Shown here: piece by piece, positions 1 to 4,972 of the stretch
Layout of the letters: the number at the start of each line of letters is the position of its first letter
Position numbering within the stretch: position 1 is the first letter of the stretch
NCBI GenBank assembly: GCA_041487815.1
Contig: JBGPOB010000234.1
Coordinates: forward strand, 1 to 6,084
Reading direction: 5' to 3'
Source of the DNA: CANJBX01 sp041487815
GTDB taxonomy: Bacteria; Pseudomonadota; Alphaproteobacteria; Rhizobiales; Xanthobacteraceae
DNA length: 6,084 nt
Made by a program: the position numbers and the translations under genes
Notes under the pieces: generated by a model
Databases searched by the model: none
What the model was told of the DNA's origin: nothing
The model's input: only the letters and a program-made list of their open reading frames with translations

Positions 1-1
1 A

Positions 2-622
2 CGGCTGGCGTCGTATGCGGTGACGCAAAGAGTCAAGGCCGGCACAACTCTGTTTTGCAAAGGCGACGCCGGCTCTGGCCTTTATGCGATTTGTTCGGGC
101 CGCGTGAAGATCACAGTTCCGTCCGAACAAGGCAAGGACGCTGTCCTCAATTCGATTGGCTCCGGCGAAATTTTCGGTGAGATTGCCTTGCTTGACGGCG
201 GTCCTCGCACTGCCGACGCCGTCGCGGTCGAGAATTGCGAGTTCATGGTCATTGAACGACGCGACTTTGTCGAACTGATGCGAGACAATCCGGACATCGC
301 GCTCAGGATTATCGAGGTTCTCTGTGCACGGCTTCGCCGCACCAGCGAACAAGTTGAAGACGTGGTTTTTCTCGGCATGCCAGCCCGCCTCGCCAAAACT
401 CTTATCCGACTTTTTGATATCTCCTCTGCGGCCGGCGGCCAGGCAATCGTTCGCACTACGCAGCGCGAAATCAGCCAAATCATCGGAACGTCGCGCGAAA
501 GCACCAACAAACAGCTGCGCGAATGGCAGCAGAGAAAATGGCTCAAGCTCGAACGCGGGACTATCACGATCCTGGACCCGGAGGCATTGAAACGCGTGAT
601 CTTTGACGACCGCAATAACTGA
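2..622 (+). CDS. Crp/Fnr-family transcriptional regulator, 5' end missing
   Basis: A cyclic-nucleotide-sensor-type DNA-binding regulator. The frame is open to the window edge, and residues before the GTG at 20 (RLASYA) continue the usual family N-terminus, so that GTG is probably internal and the true start lies upstream; 206 residues are visible. Visible residues about 1-95 form the cNMP-binding beta-roll. It contains the phosphate-cassette motif FGEIALLDGGPRTA, with the Glu, Arg and Thr that contact cAMP in CRP. A dimerisation helix follows (about 98-125), then a Crp-type helix-turn-helix (about 150-175) with recognition helix SRESTNKQL. The Arg-Glu pair matches the base-contacting Arg-Glu of CRP, while the third contact is Lys rather than Arg. 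The full FNR cysteine set is not visible, but the N-terminus is cut off. It converges on the next gene with only 51 bp between stops and no clear terminator. Ligand and targets are unknown; CRP-like sites at 1736 and 1870 are possible targets. Confidence 0.93.
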   Translation, partial: RLASYAVTQRVKAGTTLFCKGDAGSGLYAICSGRVKITVPSEQGKDAVLNSIGSGEIFGEIALLDGGPRTADAVAVENCEFMVIERRDFVELMRDNPDIALRIIEVLCARLRRTSEQVEDVVFLGMPARLAKTLIRLFDISSAAGGQAIVRTTQREISQIIGTSRESTNKQLREWQQRKWLKLERGTITILDPEALKRVIFDDRNN

Positions 623-673
623 AATCTACGTTCAAGCATGCGACCGATCGACCCGAGATGACGTTTTACTGGC

Positions 674-1168
674 CTATTGAACCGCGACTCGGACCCGCAC
701 AACCATCGTTCCCTCGTGGGAATTCAAGCGACCCTTCAGCGCGATTGCAAAGAAATCCTCTCCCGCAAATCCTGGCATAGGTCGGTAGTTCACGCCGGTG
801 TGACCCCTTGGACTGAGATTCCCATGATTGGGTGCGGTCTCCACCGACAGCGCTTCAAGCGTTGCCGATCCGTGATGGATGATGATTGCACAGGACATGC
901 CGCTGGCGACCGTCATGGACGACTCGGATGCCGTTCCGAGTCGAAGCGCCAGAGGGGTCGCGCGACAATTGATTGGTGTGGCGACATTGGACGACCACAC
1001 CGCAAACAGCGCCAGCATAAGTACCACGCTCATTAACCCAATCGTAGGCAACAATGCCGATCGCGTGGGCGGCCGTGCTATTAAACGAGACGTTGTGTGT
1101 GGCAAGCGTGAGCGCAGGCGTGCATTTATAGTTACGTAGCCGCGCTGCAAGGAACTTCGACCGTACAT
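674..1168 (-). CDS. Membrane-anchored protein with cadherin/Ig-like C-terminal region
   Basis: A 164-aa protein of unknown function. The ATG at 1168 is supported by AGGAGAG a few bases upstream. Residues 1-37 are basic and rich in Arg, Ser and Thr. Residues about 38-58 (LLPTIGLMSVVLMLALFAVW) are a strong membrane segment, so the rest is probably periplasmic. The C-terminal half (about 90-164) has the spacing of cadherin-like/Ig-like beta-sandwich repeats: a TAPNHGNLS turn, then YRPMPGFAGEDFF, resembling the Y-x-P-x-x-G-F-x-G-x-D-x-F signature, and alternating hydrophobic strands to the end. It is the downstream member of a probable two-gene unit with the 108-aa gene, 101 bp upstream, with a hairpin at 1197-1221 between them. 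Such folds usually mediate binding; no catalytic motif is visible. Existence as a gene is well supported, the fold only moderately. Confidence 0.75.
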   Translation of the reverse strand: MYGRSSLQRGYVTINARLRSRLPHTTSRLIARPPTRSALLPTIGLMSVVLMLALFAVWSSNVATPINCRATPLALRLGTASESSMTVASGMSCAIIIHHGSATLEALSVETAPNHGNLSPRGHTGVNYRPMPGFAGEDFFAIALKGRLNSHEGTMVVRVRVAVQ

Positions 1169-1196
1169 TTAGCTCTCCTGCGCTTGCTCACAGGCG

Positions 1197-1221
1197 CTCC
1201 GACGCACCGATTGCGTCGGAG
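1197..1221 (-). other. Intercistronic perfect hairpin
   Basis: CTCCGACGCA (1197-1206) and TGCGTCGGAG (1212-1221) form a perfect 10-bp inverted repeat with a 5-base loop. It lies between the stop of the 108-aa gene (1270) and the ribosome binding site of the 164-aa gene. Neither strand has a T-run after the stem, so it is not a classical intrinsic terminator. It could stabilise or process mRNA, attenuate read-through, or assist Rho-dependent termination. The inverted repeat is certain; its role is inference. Confidence 0.6.
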
Positions 1222-1269
1222 TTCAGCCTATGACGGGCTCCTCACGGTTCTTCGCGCGTGTAGCTCGCG

Positions 1270-1596
1270 TTATGGGACGGTTGCGTCGAGTTGGGCGAGC
1301 GATTCATGAGTGGGCTTTTGCGGCTCTCTGACAAAGACAAACGTGTAGTCGACGATTTCGTCCGCCCTATCGGCCGCAGCAGGTAGACCATCGCCGGAAG
1401 CTCCTTGAGTCCTGGCGGCGGACGCCAGAAGAGATCGTGAACTTTTATCGGCCTTGAGCAAGCCTCCGCCGGTCGACTCAAGCGCCAGTTGCGCGGTCGG
1501 CGCCTGCCTTGTCGCAAAAACACCGATGACGCCGATCAAAGCAATGGAAAGTACGGCAGTAGCCGCCACACGAGGATTCGAAAATGAATTTGGCAT
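1270..1596 (-). CDS. Small secreted or single-pass membrane protein, unknown function
   Basis: A 108-aa protein that I do not recognise. The start is well decided: GGAGGT (complement of 1601-1606) lies four bases before the ATG at 1596. Residues about 10-28 (VAATAVLSIALIGVIGVFA) form one hydrophobic helix after a short N-terminus with one Arg, so it is either an uncleaved anchor or a signal peptide. The remaining roughly 80 residues are polar and of low complexity (GGGLLKADKSSRSLL, then ARTQGASGDGLPAAADRADE). A short hydrophobic stretch, IVDYTFVFVREP, sits near the C-terminus. No cysteines or catalytic motifs are visible. It lies upstream of the 164-aa anchored protein on the same strand and is probably cotranscribed with it. 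Its promoter should lie in the divergent spacer carrying the CRP-like sites. Confidence 0.72.
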   Translation of the reverse strand: MPNSFSNPRVAATAVLSIALIGVIGVFATRQAPTAQLALESTGGGLLKADKSSRSLLASAARTQGASGDGLPAAADRADEIVDYTFVFVREPQKPTHESLAQLDATVP

Positions 1597-1735
1597 GTTG
1601 ACCTCCGTTGTGGACGAGGCATCCGCTGAAGCGGTCGCAGCGCAATCTCTGCATTTACCGGTCGGCAGCGCCTCTCATGATTCGACGCCGACCAAGGCGT
1701 CTAATCGGTTTTAGCGGGAGGTCAGCGGTGTCATG

Positions 1736-1751
1736 TATGAACTAGTTCACA
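1736..1751. promoter_or_regulatory. CRP-like operator 1
   Basis: TATGA-ACTAGT-TCACA matches the CRP pattern TGTGA-N6-TCACA at 9 of 10 half-site bases. It contains the perfect 12-bp palindrome TGAACTAGTTCA (1738-1749). It sits about 140 bp upstream of the minus-strand 108-aa gene start. The match is seen directly; binding by the regulator at 2-622 or another Crp paralogue is inference. A TetR- or MarR-type operator is an alternative reading of the palindrome. Confidence 0.45.
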
Positions 1752-1869
1752 CAGCGCTCGACGGTCCGAGCACTGACAATGAGTGATCGGAGCGGCGTGG
1801 ACCGGGTATCGGCCAACGATGCCTGGGCAAAGCCAAATGGCAGAGGATTTCGCACAACCACAGCGCAAA

Positions 1870-1885
1870 TGTGACGCACTTCGCA
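1870..1885. promoter_or_regulatory. CRP-like operator 2
   Basis: TGTGA-CGCACT-TCGCA also matches TGTGA-N6-TCACA at 9 of 10 half-site bases. It is centred about 155 bp upstream of the ATG at 2033. It overlaps the palindrome at 1881-1894, so two DNA-binding proteins might compete here. Function is inferred from sequence alone. Confidence 0.4.
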
Positions 1886-1894
1886 CATGTGCGA
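1881..1894. repeat. Perfect 14-bp palindrome TCGCACATGTGCGA
   Basis: TCGCACA and TGTGCGA are exact reverse complements with no spacer. The palindrome sits in the divergent spacer and shares five bases with CRP-like operator 2. Its form suits a homodimeric regulator, but I do not recognise the family it would belong to. Confidence 0.5.
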
Positions 1895-2032
1895 TTGTCA
1901 CCGCCCTAAGTTCAGCCGGACTCGGCGCGCAGCGCGCGCACTGCACCGTAGCCGTTGCTGCTTGTCAAAATGCGGATCGTGATCGCGCGGAATGTAGACA
2001 TCCAAAAAACGCGTCAACCACAGGAGGCAGAG

Positions 2033-2209
2033 ATGTTTGAACAGGTGAGACTCAGTTTCACGGAATTCGTCGCCTGCCTCAATGAGAATCTCGAAGTGGA
2101 GATGGCCAGGCTCGATGTAAGCGAGCTATATCGCCAACGCGCCGGGCCGCTCTGCGCGTTGGCCGGCGCGCTCTTCTTGGGCTTGATCGCACGATCCGGC
2201 GAACGTTGA
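2033..2209 (+). CDS. Small tail-anchored membrane protein (58 aa), unknown function
   Basis: A 58-residue protein starting at the ATG at 2033. AGGAGG ends about six bases upstream, a near-ideal ribosome binding site that decides this start; the same frame is open further upstream but without comparable signals. Residues 1-35 look amphipathic and acidic (SFTEFVACLNENLEVEMARL), consistent with a cytoplasmic helix. After YRQRAGP, residues about 39-53 (PLCALAGALFLGLIA) form a short membrane segment ending in ARSGER. The Arg residues flank the segment on both sides. There are two cysteines (15 and 41) and no recognised domain. It probably acts as a small membrane accessory or regulatory protein, but this is inference from topology only. 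It is transcribed away from the 108-aa gene across the spacer carrying the CRP-like sites. Confidence 0.65.
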   Translation: MFEQVRLSFTEFVACLNENLEVEMARLDVSELYRQRAGPLCALAGALFLGLIARSGER

Positions 2210-2312
2210 GCAGTCCCGCTGGGACCTTGGAGCGAGGACTGGCTCGCGACCATATGATCAACTTCAACGTGGCCCATGATATGAACCGGACACCGCCGCC
2301 GCACGCCCTGTC

Positions 2313-2330
2313 AGCGAGCTAGCTCGTTTT
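2313..2330 (+). terminator. Weak intrinsic terminator candidate
   Basis: The perfect palindrome CGAGCTAGCTCG (2315-2326) is followed directly by TTTT. As RNA it would give a short stem of four Watson-Crick pairs (six counting a G-U and an A-U below) with a CUAG loop. It lies about 105 bp after the 58-aa gene and reads in its direction. The stem and the T-run are both short, so termination would be inefficient. Confidence 0.25.
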
Positions 2331-2411
2331 CAACCGCCGGCATAGCAGCACCGCCTTGCGCGAAACCAATCGACCGCCAGATCGTGAGCCGGACCCGCTG
2401 GATGCGGTCCG

Positions 2412-2663
2412 TCACAATTCGCTACAATTCCTTTGCAGCAGCCCAGTCAAGTTCACGCCGAAAGTAGTGGCCGCCTTAACCAAAGCTTCAGTCTCCTCCT
2501 TAGCGTCAATCGCGGCACGCAAAATGGCGCGCATCAGATTATAACGACGATAAATAGATCGTCGCTCGCGTACGAGGTCGGCTAACCGGCGCGAACACTC
2601 GGCGCGGACTCTGGGCGCAGACTTTTCTTTCGCGCTGCAAGCCGAGCATGCGTTTCGTTGAGG
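2412..2663 (-). other. Open frame, possible gene remnant
   Basis: On the minus strand a frame runs without stops for 83 codons, from just after a TAG (2664-2666) to a TGA at 2412-2414. Its product looks protein-like and helical, with RRLADLVRERRSIYRRYNLM followed by an Ala/Glu-rich stretch and FGVNLTGLLQRN. The only ATG (2534) would give 40 aa and has no ribosome binding site; the upstream part has no standard start codon. I do not recognise a family. It may be the C-terminal remnant of a lost gene, or chance in GC-rich DNA. Confidence 0.22.
2545..2564. repeat. Perfect 7-bp inverted repeat with AT-rich spacer
   Basis: CGACGAT (2545-2551) and ATCGTCG (2558-2564) are exact reverse complements around AAATAG. 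It may be an operator or a small hairpin. It lies inside the doubtful open frame at 2412-2663, which slightly argues against that frame being coding. Confidence 0.35.
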
Positions 2664-2719
2664 CTATCCTAGGTATCTGTCAATTGTATCCGCGAACATT
2701 GTCTCGTCTTCGAATGGAG

Positions 2720-2814
2720 TGGCGGAAGAAAGTGAGAGTCGAACCCCCGAGGACCGGCTTGCGGCCCTTCACGGATTTGAAGTCCGGACGCGCCACCGCG
2801 GACGAGTCTCCTCT
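2720..2814 (-). tRNA. selC: tRNA-Sec (UCA)-like gene, possibly degenerate
   Basis: Read on the minus strand, 95 nt fold in tRNA-Sec register. There is an acceptor of 8 pairs (AGAGGAGA with TTTCTTCC), linker CT, a D arm with loop CGGT, an anticodon loop CTTCAAA with UCA at 2778-2780, a long variable arm (AGGGCCG with CGGTCCT, loop CAAGC, 7 pairs), a T loop TTCGACT, a 5-bp T stem, discriminator G73 and an encoded CCA. Length, the 8+5 acceptor/T design, the UCA anticodon and the long variable arm are diagnostic of bacterial selenocysteine tRNA. Mismatches occur in most stems: A1-C72, two in the D stem (C-C, G-G), one C-U in the anticodon stem and one G-A in the T stem. This is more than expected for a healthy gene. 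It would decode UGA in a selenoprotein such as formate dehydrogenase alpha, encoded about 3 kb away on the same strand. AT-rich sequence precedes it, but no clear promoter. Identity is confident; function is uncertain. Confidence 0.8.
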
Positions 2815-2897
2815 TGATTTTAATTCATAGCCCGCTTTTTCAATGGAACGACCGACAGATCGAGACGATGCTTGCTTCATCCGGCGCAAATCGCCGC

Positions 2898-2921
2898 TGC
2901 GCAACTTGCGCACAATCGCAA
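2898..2921. promoter_or_regulatory. FixK-type box overlapping a palindrome
   Basis: TTGC-GCACAATC-GCAA (2906-2921) fits the bradyrhizobial FixK2 consensus TTG(A/C)-N8-(T/G)CAA in full. The perfect palindrome TGCGCAA-C-TTGCGCA (2898-2912) overlaps its left half. It lies about 100 bp upstream of the tRNA-Sec-like gene on that gene's strand. A box this loose can occur by chance in a window of this size (roughly 0.4 expected), so function is only suggested. Confidence 0.3.
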
Positions 2922-3140
2922 TCGACCATTCCACAATTTGGATCGACATTTTTAGCCCGTTATGCAAGCAGTCGCGAAATTGCGCCACACCAAACTCGCC
3001 GTTATCGCGGCCGATGAAAGCGGAAAATGTTCGGATTTGGCCTCGATGTCATTGCGTACCTACAAGCCCAATGAACTACGCCAACCCATGTGCGTCGAAA
3101 AAGTCAATGTAAGGCCAAGGTGAAGACGCAAATTATATCT

Positions 3141-3206
3141 TCAGTCATTATGACTGTGGCGGAATCCGAGCACTACAGCCAAAGCAATAGTCAAGTAAAC
3201 GGTCAC
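3141..3206 (-). CDS. Possible 21-aa membrane microprotein after the gamma gene
   Basis: A GTG at 3206 opens a 21-codon frame ending in TGA at 3141. GGAAGG lies seven bases upstream of the GTG. The product begins MTVYLTIALAVVLGF and ends in a polar, His-containing tail, so it would be a single hydrophobic helix. It starts 72 bp after the gamma stop on the same strand and could be read from the fdh transcript. Size and composition recall tiny subunits of respiratory complexes such as CydX, but there is no sequence match I can name. It could equally be chance or the start of a lost gene. Confidence 0.22.
   Translation of the reverse strand: MTVYLTIALAVVLGFRHSHND
3142..3156. repeat. Perfect palindrome CAGTCAT-T-ATGACTG
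   Basis: Two exact 7-bp arms around a single T. It overlaps the end of the tiny frame at 3141-3206 and lies about 125 bp beyond the gamma stop. It could be an operator or a weak hairpin; no T-run follows in the operon direction. Confidence 0.4.
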
Positions 3207-3278
3207 GGCACATCCTTCCAGATGAGCGGAAAGACGCCAGATCGGCAGTGCGTGTGTAATTGCGCGGGCGCCTGTGTG

Positions 3279-4307
3279 CTATTCGGCCGGCGTCGCGTGC
3301 GGCTGTGCTTGCGAGGCGCCCGCACGGACGTTCGTTACTTCCCGCTCCAGCCAGAGCGAATGATGTTGCTTCGCCCAATTGACGTCAACCGTGCCGGTGC
3401 CCATCGCCTCGAACGCACCTTCCATACCAATCGTACCGATATAGATGTGCGCAAGCATCGCCGCTACGAAAAGTACCGCAACGGTGCCGTGGACAATTTG
3501 TGCAAGCTGCATGCCCGCGATGTCGGTCGCATAAAACGGAAACATTAGCAGATACCCGCTGACGGCCACGGCGCCGCCGCCAATGACAACGATCCAATAG
3601 ATTACCTTCTGGCCGGCGTTAAAACGGTAAGCTGGCGGGTGGTCCTTGCCTGTCATGCCGCCACCGCGCTTGATCCAGTCGACGTCAACTTGGTTCGGAA
3701 TATTGCCCGCAACCCAAATCAGCAGGATTAGTATGACACCGAGGGTGAATGCGAAGCTCAAGTAGTTGTGCAGGTACTTGCCCCATTGCGACCAAGTTGC
3801 GAAGCCCTCGGCGCCGAACAACGGCAACAATAACTCCTTGCCGAACGTGATGTTGAGGCCGGTGAGGCCGAGGATGATGAAGCAAGTCGCAGTCATCCAA
3901 TGCACGAAGCGTTCAAAGGCGTTGAAGCGGACAATCGTCCGCCCGGAGCGTCCGCTTTCAATGCGCACCATGCCGCGTGTAAGGTAGAAGATCACGAGCA
4001 ACGCCAGCATGCCGAGGATCGCGATGCCGCCGATCCAGGGCAGTGTGACCTCGTGGAATTGGCGCCAGGACTGTCCGGCTGGCTGGATCAACGTGGCCGC
4101 TTTGGCATCCGGGATTGTTATACGGCCTTGCACTTGCTGTAATTGTTGCAGCAGTTGGTCTTCCTTGACCGAACTCGCGGTCGGATTGACCGAACTCGGC
4201 TGCTGGGCAACGACAGGCGCTGCCATAACCGCAAGCATCAGCAGCGCCAACGCGCCAACGAAAATCCGGATTCGCGCGAATAACGCCATCAGTCCCTCCA
4301 TCCCCAT
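3279..4307 (-). CDS. fdh3C: Formate dehydrogenase gamma subunit (cytochrome b, membrane anchor)
   Basis: The membrane subunit of respiratory formate dehydrogenase, taking electrons from the beta subunit through b-type hemes to quinone. As a 342-aa product it has a signal-like N-terminus (about 8-35, ending VMAAPVVAQQ) and a periplasmic-type region of about 55 residues. Five hydrophobic helices follow: about 90-110, 134-154, 181-201, 236-256 and 271-291. The last four form the cytochrome b core. Candidate heme ligands are His136 (FERFVHWMTA), His180 (KYLHNYLSF), His273 (VHGTVAVLF) and His287 (AHIYIG). E. coli FdnI has about 217 residues, so this belongs to the longer type with an extra N-terminal segment. 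Two starts compete. The ATG at 4307 has AAGG seven bases upstream, and the ATG at 4289 has GGAGG five bases upstream and gives MALFARIRIFVGALALL, a cleaner signal peptide; I slightly favour 4289. It is third in the operon, 61 bp after beta. FdhC or FdoI/FdnI are alternative names. Confidence 0.95.
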   Translation of the reverse strand: MGMEGLMALFARIRIFVGALALLMLAVMAAPVVAQQPSSVNPTASSVKEDQLLQQLQQVQGRITIPDAKAATLIQPAGQSWRQFHEVTLPWIGGIAILGMLALLVIFYLTRGMVRIESGRSGRTIVRFNAFERFVHWMTATCFIILGLTGLNITFGKELLLPLFGAEGFATWSQWGKYLHNYLSFAFTLGVILILLIWVAGNIPNQVDVDWIKRGGGMTGKDHPPAYRFNAGQKVIYWIVVIGGGAVAVSGYLLMFPFYATDIAGMQLAQIVHGTVAVLFVAAMLAHIYIGTIGMEGAFEAMGTGTVDVNWAKQHHSLWLEREVTNVRAGASQAQPHATPAE

Positions 4308-4330
4308 TCGATCGCCTTATTGAAGTGACT

Positions 4331-4358
4331 GCGGTTCGCCGGACGATCGACGAACCGC
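4331..4358 (-). other. Intercistronic hairpin between beta and gamma genes
   Basis: GCGGTTCG (4331-4338) and CGAACCGC (4351-4358) are perfect 8-bp arms around a 12-base loop, placed in the 61-bp gap after the beta stop. No T-run follows on the minus strand, so termination is unlikely. A role in mRNA stability or in setting the beta-to-gamma ratio is plausible but inferred. Confidence 0.5.
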
Positions 4359-4368
4359 TAGTGCACCG

Positions 4369-4965
4369 CTATGAAGCGATGGTCTCTTTATAGGCCGTCT
4401 TCCAGCCCCATGCGCCGGAACCATAGCCGCGCTTGACAACGCGCTCCTTGTAGATTTGCGCGATGATCTCGCCATCACCTGCGAGTAGCGACTTGGTCGA
4501 ACACATCTCGGCACAGAGCGGCAGTTTGCCTGCGGCAAGGCGGTTGGTACCGTATTTTTCAAACTCTTCCTTGCTTCCATCAGCTTCTGGTCCACCAGCG
4601 CAAAAGGTGCACTTGTCCATCTTGCCGCGGGAACCGAAGTTCCCGACTTTCGGATATTGCGGCGCGCCGAATGGACATGCGTAGAAGCAATAGCCGCAGC
4701 CGATGCAGATGTCCTTGGAGTGCAGCACGACGGCGTCAGCCGTCGTGTAGAAGGCGTTGGTTGGACAGACCGCGGCGCAGGGCGCGTCGGTGCAATGCAT
4801 GCAAGCCATGGAGATCGAGCGCTCTCCAGGCTTGCCGTCATTGATCGTGACGACGCGCCGACGGTTGATGCCCCAAGGCACCTCATGTTCGTTCTTGCAG
4901 GCGGTGACGCAAGCGTTGCACTCGATGCAGCGATCGGCGTCGCAGAGGAATTTCATCCGAGCCAT
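4369..4965 (-). CDS. fdh3B: Formate dehydrogenase beta subunit, four [4Fe-4S] ferredoxin
   Basis: The electron-transfer subunit linking the molybdenum or tungsten catalytic subunit to the cytochrome b subunit. The 198-aa product has sixteen cysteines placed for four [4Fe-4S] clusters: C13, C16, C19, C23; C55, C58, C63, C67; C87, C90, C93, C97; and C119, C122, C151, C155. The last set, with a 28-residue insertion, is typical of this dehydrogenase family. The start MARMKFLCDADRCIECNAC is characteristic of the FDH3-type beta subunit. Unlike E. coli FdnH (about 294 aa), it has no C-terminal transmembrane helix, so docking to gamma must be through its surface. The start is decided by TAAGGAGG seven bases before the ATG; those first three bases are the alpha stop codon, so translation is probably coupled to alpha. 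It has no signal peptide and is presumably exported, if at all, in complex with alpha. Assignment is secure; the symbol follows Methylobacterium usage. Confidence 0.97.
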   Translation of the reverse strand: MARMKFLCDADRCIECNACVTACKNEHEVPWGINRRRVVTINDGKPGERSISMACMHCTDAPCAAVCPTNAFYTTADAVVLHSKDICIGCGYCFYACPFGAPQYPKVGNFGSRGKMDKCTFCAGGPEADGSKEEFEKYGTNRLAAGKLPLCAEMCSTKSLLAGDGEIIAQIYKERVVKRGYGSGAWGWKTAYKETIAS

Positions 4966-4972
4966 TGATCCG

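Larger units (their letters stand above)
1597..2032. promoter_or_regulatory. Divergent intergenic regulatory region (436 bp)
   Basis: This spacer separates the minus-strand 108-aa gene from the plus-strand 58-aa gene, so it should hold promoters for both. It contains two CRP-like operators (1736-1751 and 1870-1885) and a 14-bp perfect palindrome overlapping the second. Reading frames through it lack ribosome binding sites and protein-like composition. I could not identify a convincing -35/-10 pair. Confidence 0.5.
2210..2719. other. Gene-poor interval between the 58-aa gene and the tRNA-Sec-like gene
   Basis: About 510 bp without a convincing gene. It holds two 5-bp stem hairpins just after the 58-aa stop (2213-2225 and 2232-2247), a weak terminator-like palindrome followed by T's (2313-2330), a minus-strand open frame of 83 codons lacking a good start (2412-2663), and an inverted repeat at 2545-2564. 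The composition suggests decayed or non-coding sequence. Confidence 0.5.
2815..3278. other. Gene-poor interval between the tRNA-Sec-like gene and the fdh operon
   Basis: About 460 bp. It holds an AT-rich stretch just upstream of the tRNA, a FixK-type box overlapping a palindrome (2898-2921), a second palindrome (3142-3156) and a 21-codon minus-strand frame (3141-3206). I see no similarity to fdhE, selA or selB, which often flank such operons. No intrinsic terminator is evident after the gamma gene. Confidence 0.5.

Noticed and set aside
82..702. 206-codon frame antisense to the Crp/Fnr gene
   Set aside because: It is the complementary shadow of a well-supported coding region and has an implausible Arg/Ser-rich composition.
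1853..1869. TGGCAG...TTCGC as a sigma-54 promoter
   Set aside because: The spacing between the GG and GC elements is one base too long, and the -12 element is poor.
1731..1946. 71-codon minus-strand frame in the divergent spacer
   Set aside because: Cys- and Arg-rich odd composition, no ribosome binding site, and it covers the operator-like sites; a chance frame.
2843..3112. 89-codon + strand frame downstream of the tRNA-like gene
   Set aside because: Composition is unlike the real genes here, there is no ribosome binding site, and it overlaps other equally long frames.
2962..3123. A 53-codon + strand frame starting MQAVAKLRHTKLAVIAADES
   Set aside because: The translation looks protein-like, but there is no Shine-Dalgarno sequence, a stop codon lies two codons before the ATG, and I see no family match; not enough to call a gene.
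3157..3165. GTGGCGGAA repeats the tRNA 3'-end flank at 2719-2727, a possible attachment-site copy
   Set aside because: Only nine bases are shared and flanks diverge at once; chance is likely in a GC-rich window.
4629..4644. GGGAAC-CGAA-GTTCCC inverted repeat
   Set aside because: It lies inside the conserved beta subunit coding sequence and is explained by codon choice; no reason to assign a regulatory role.
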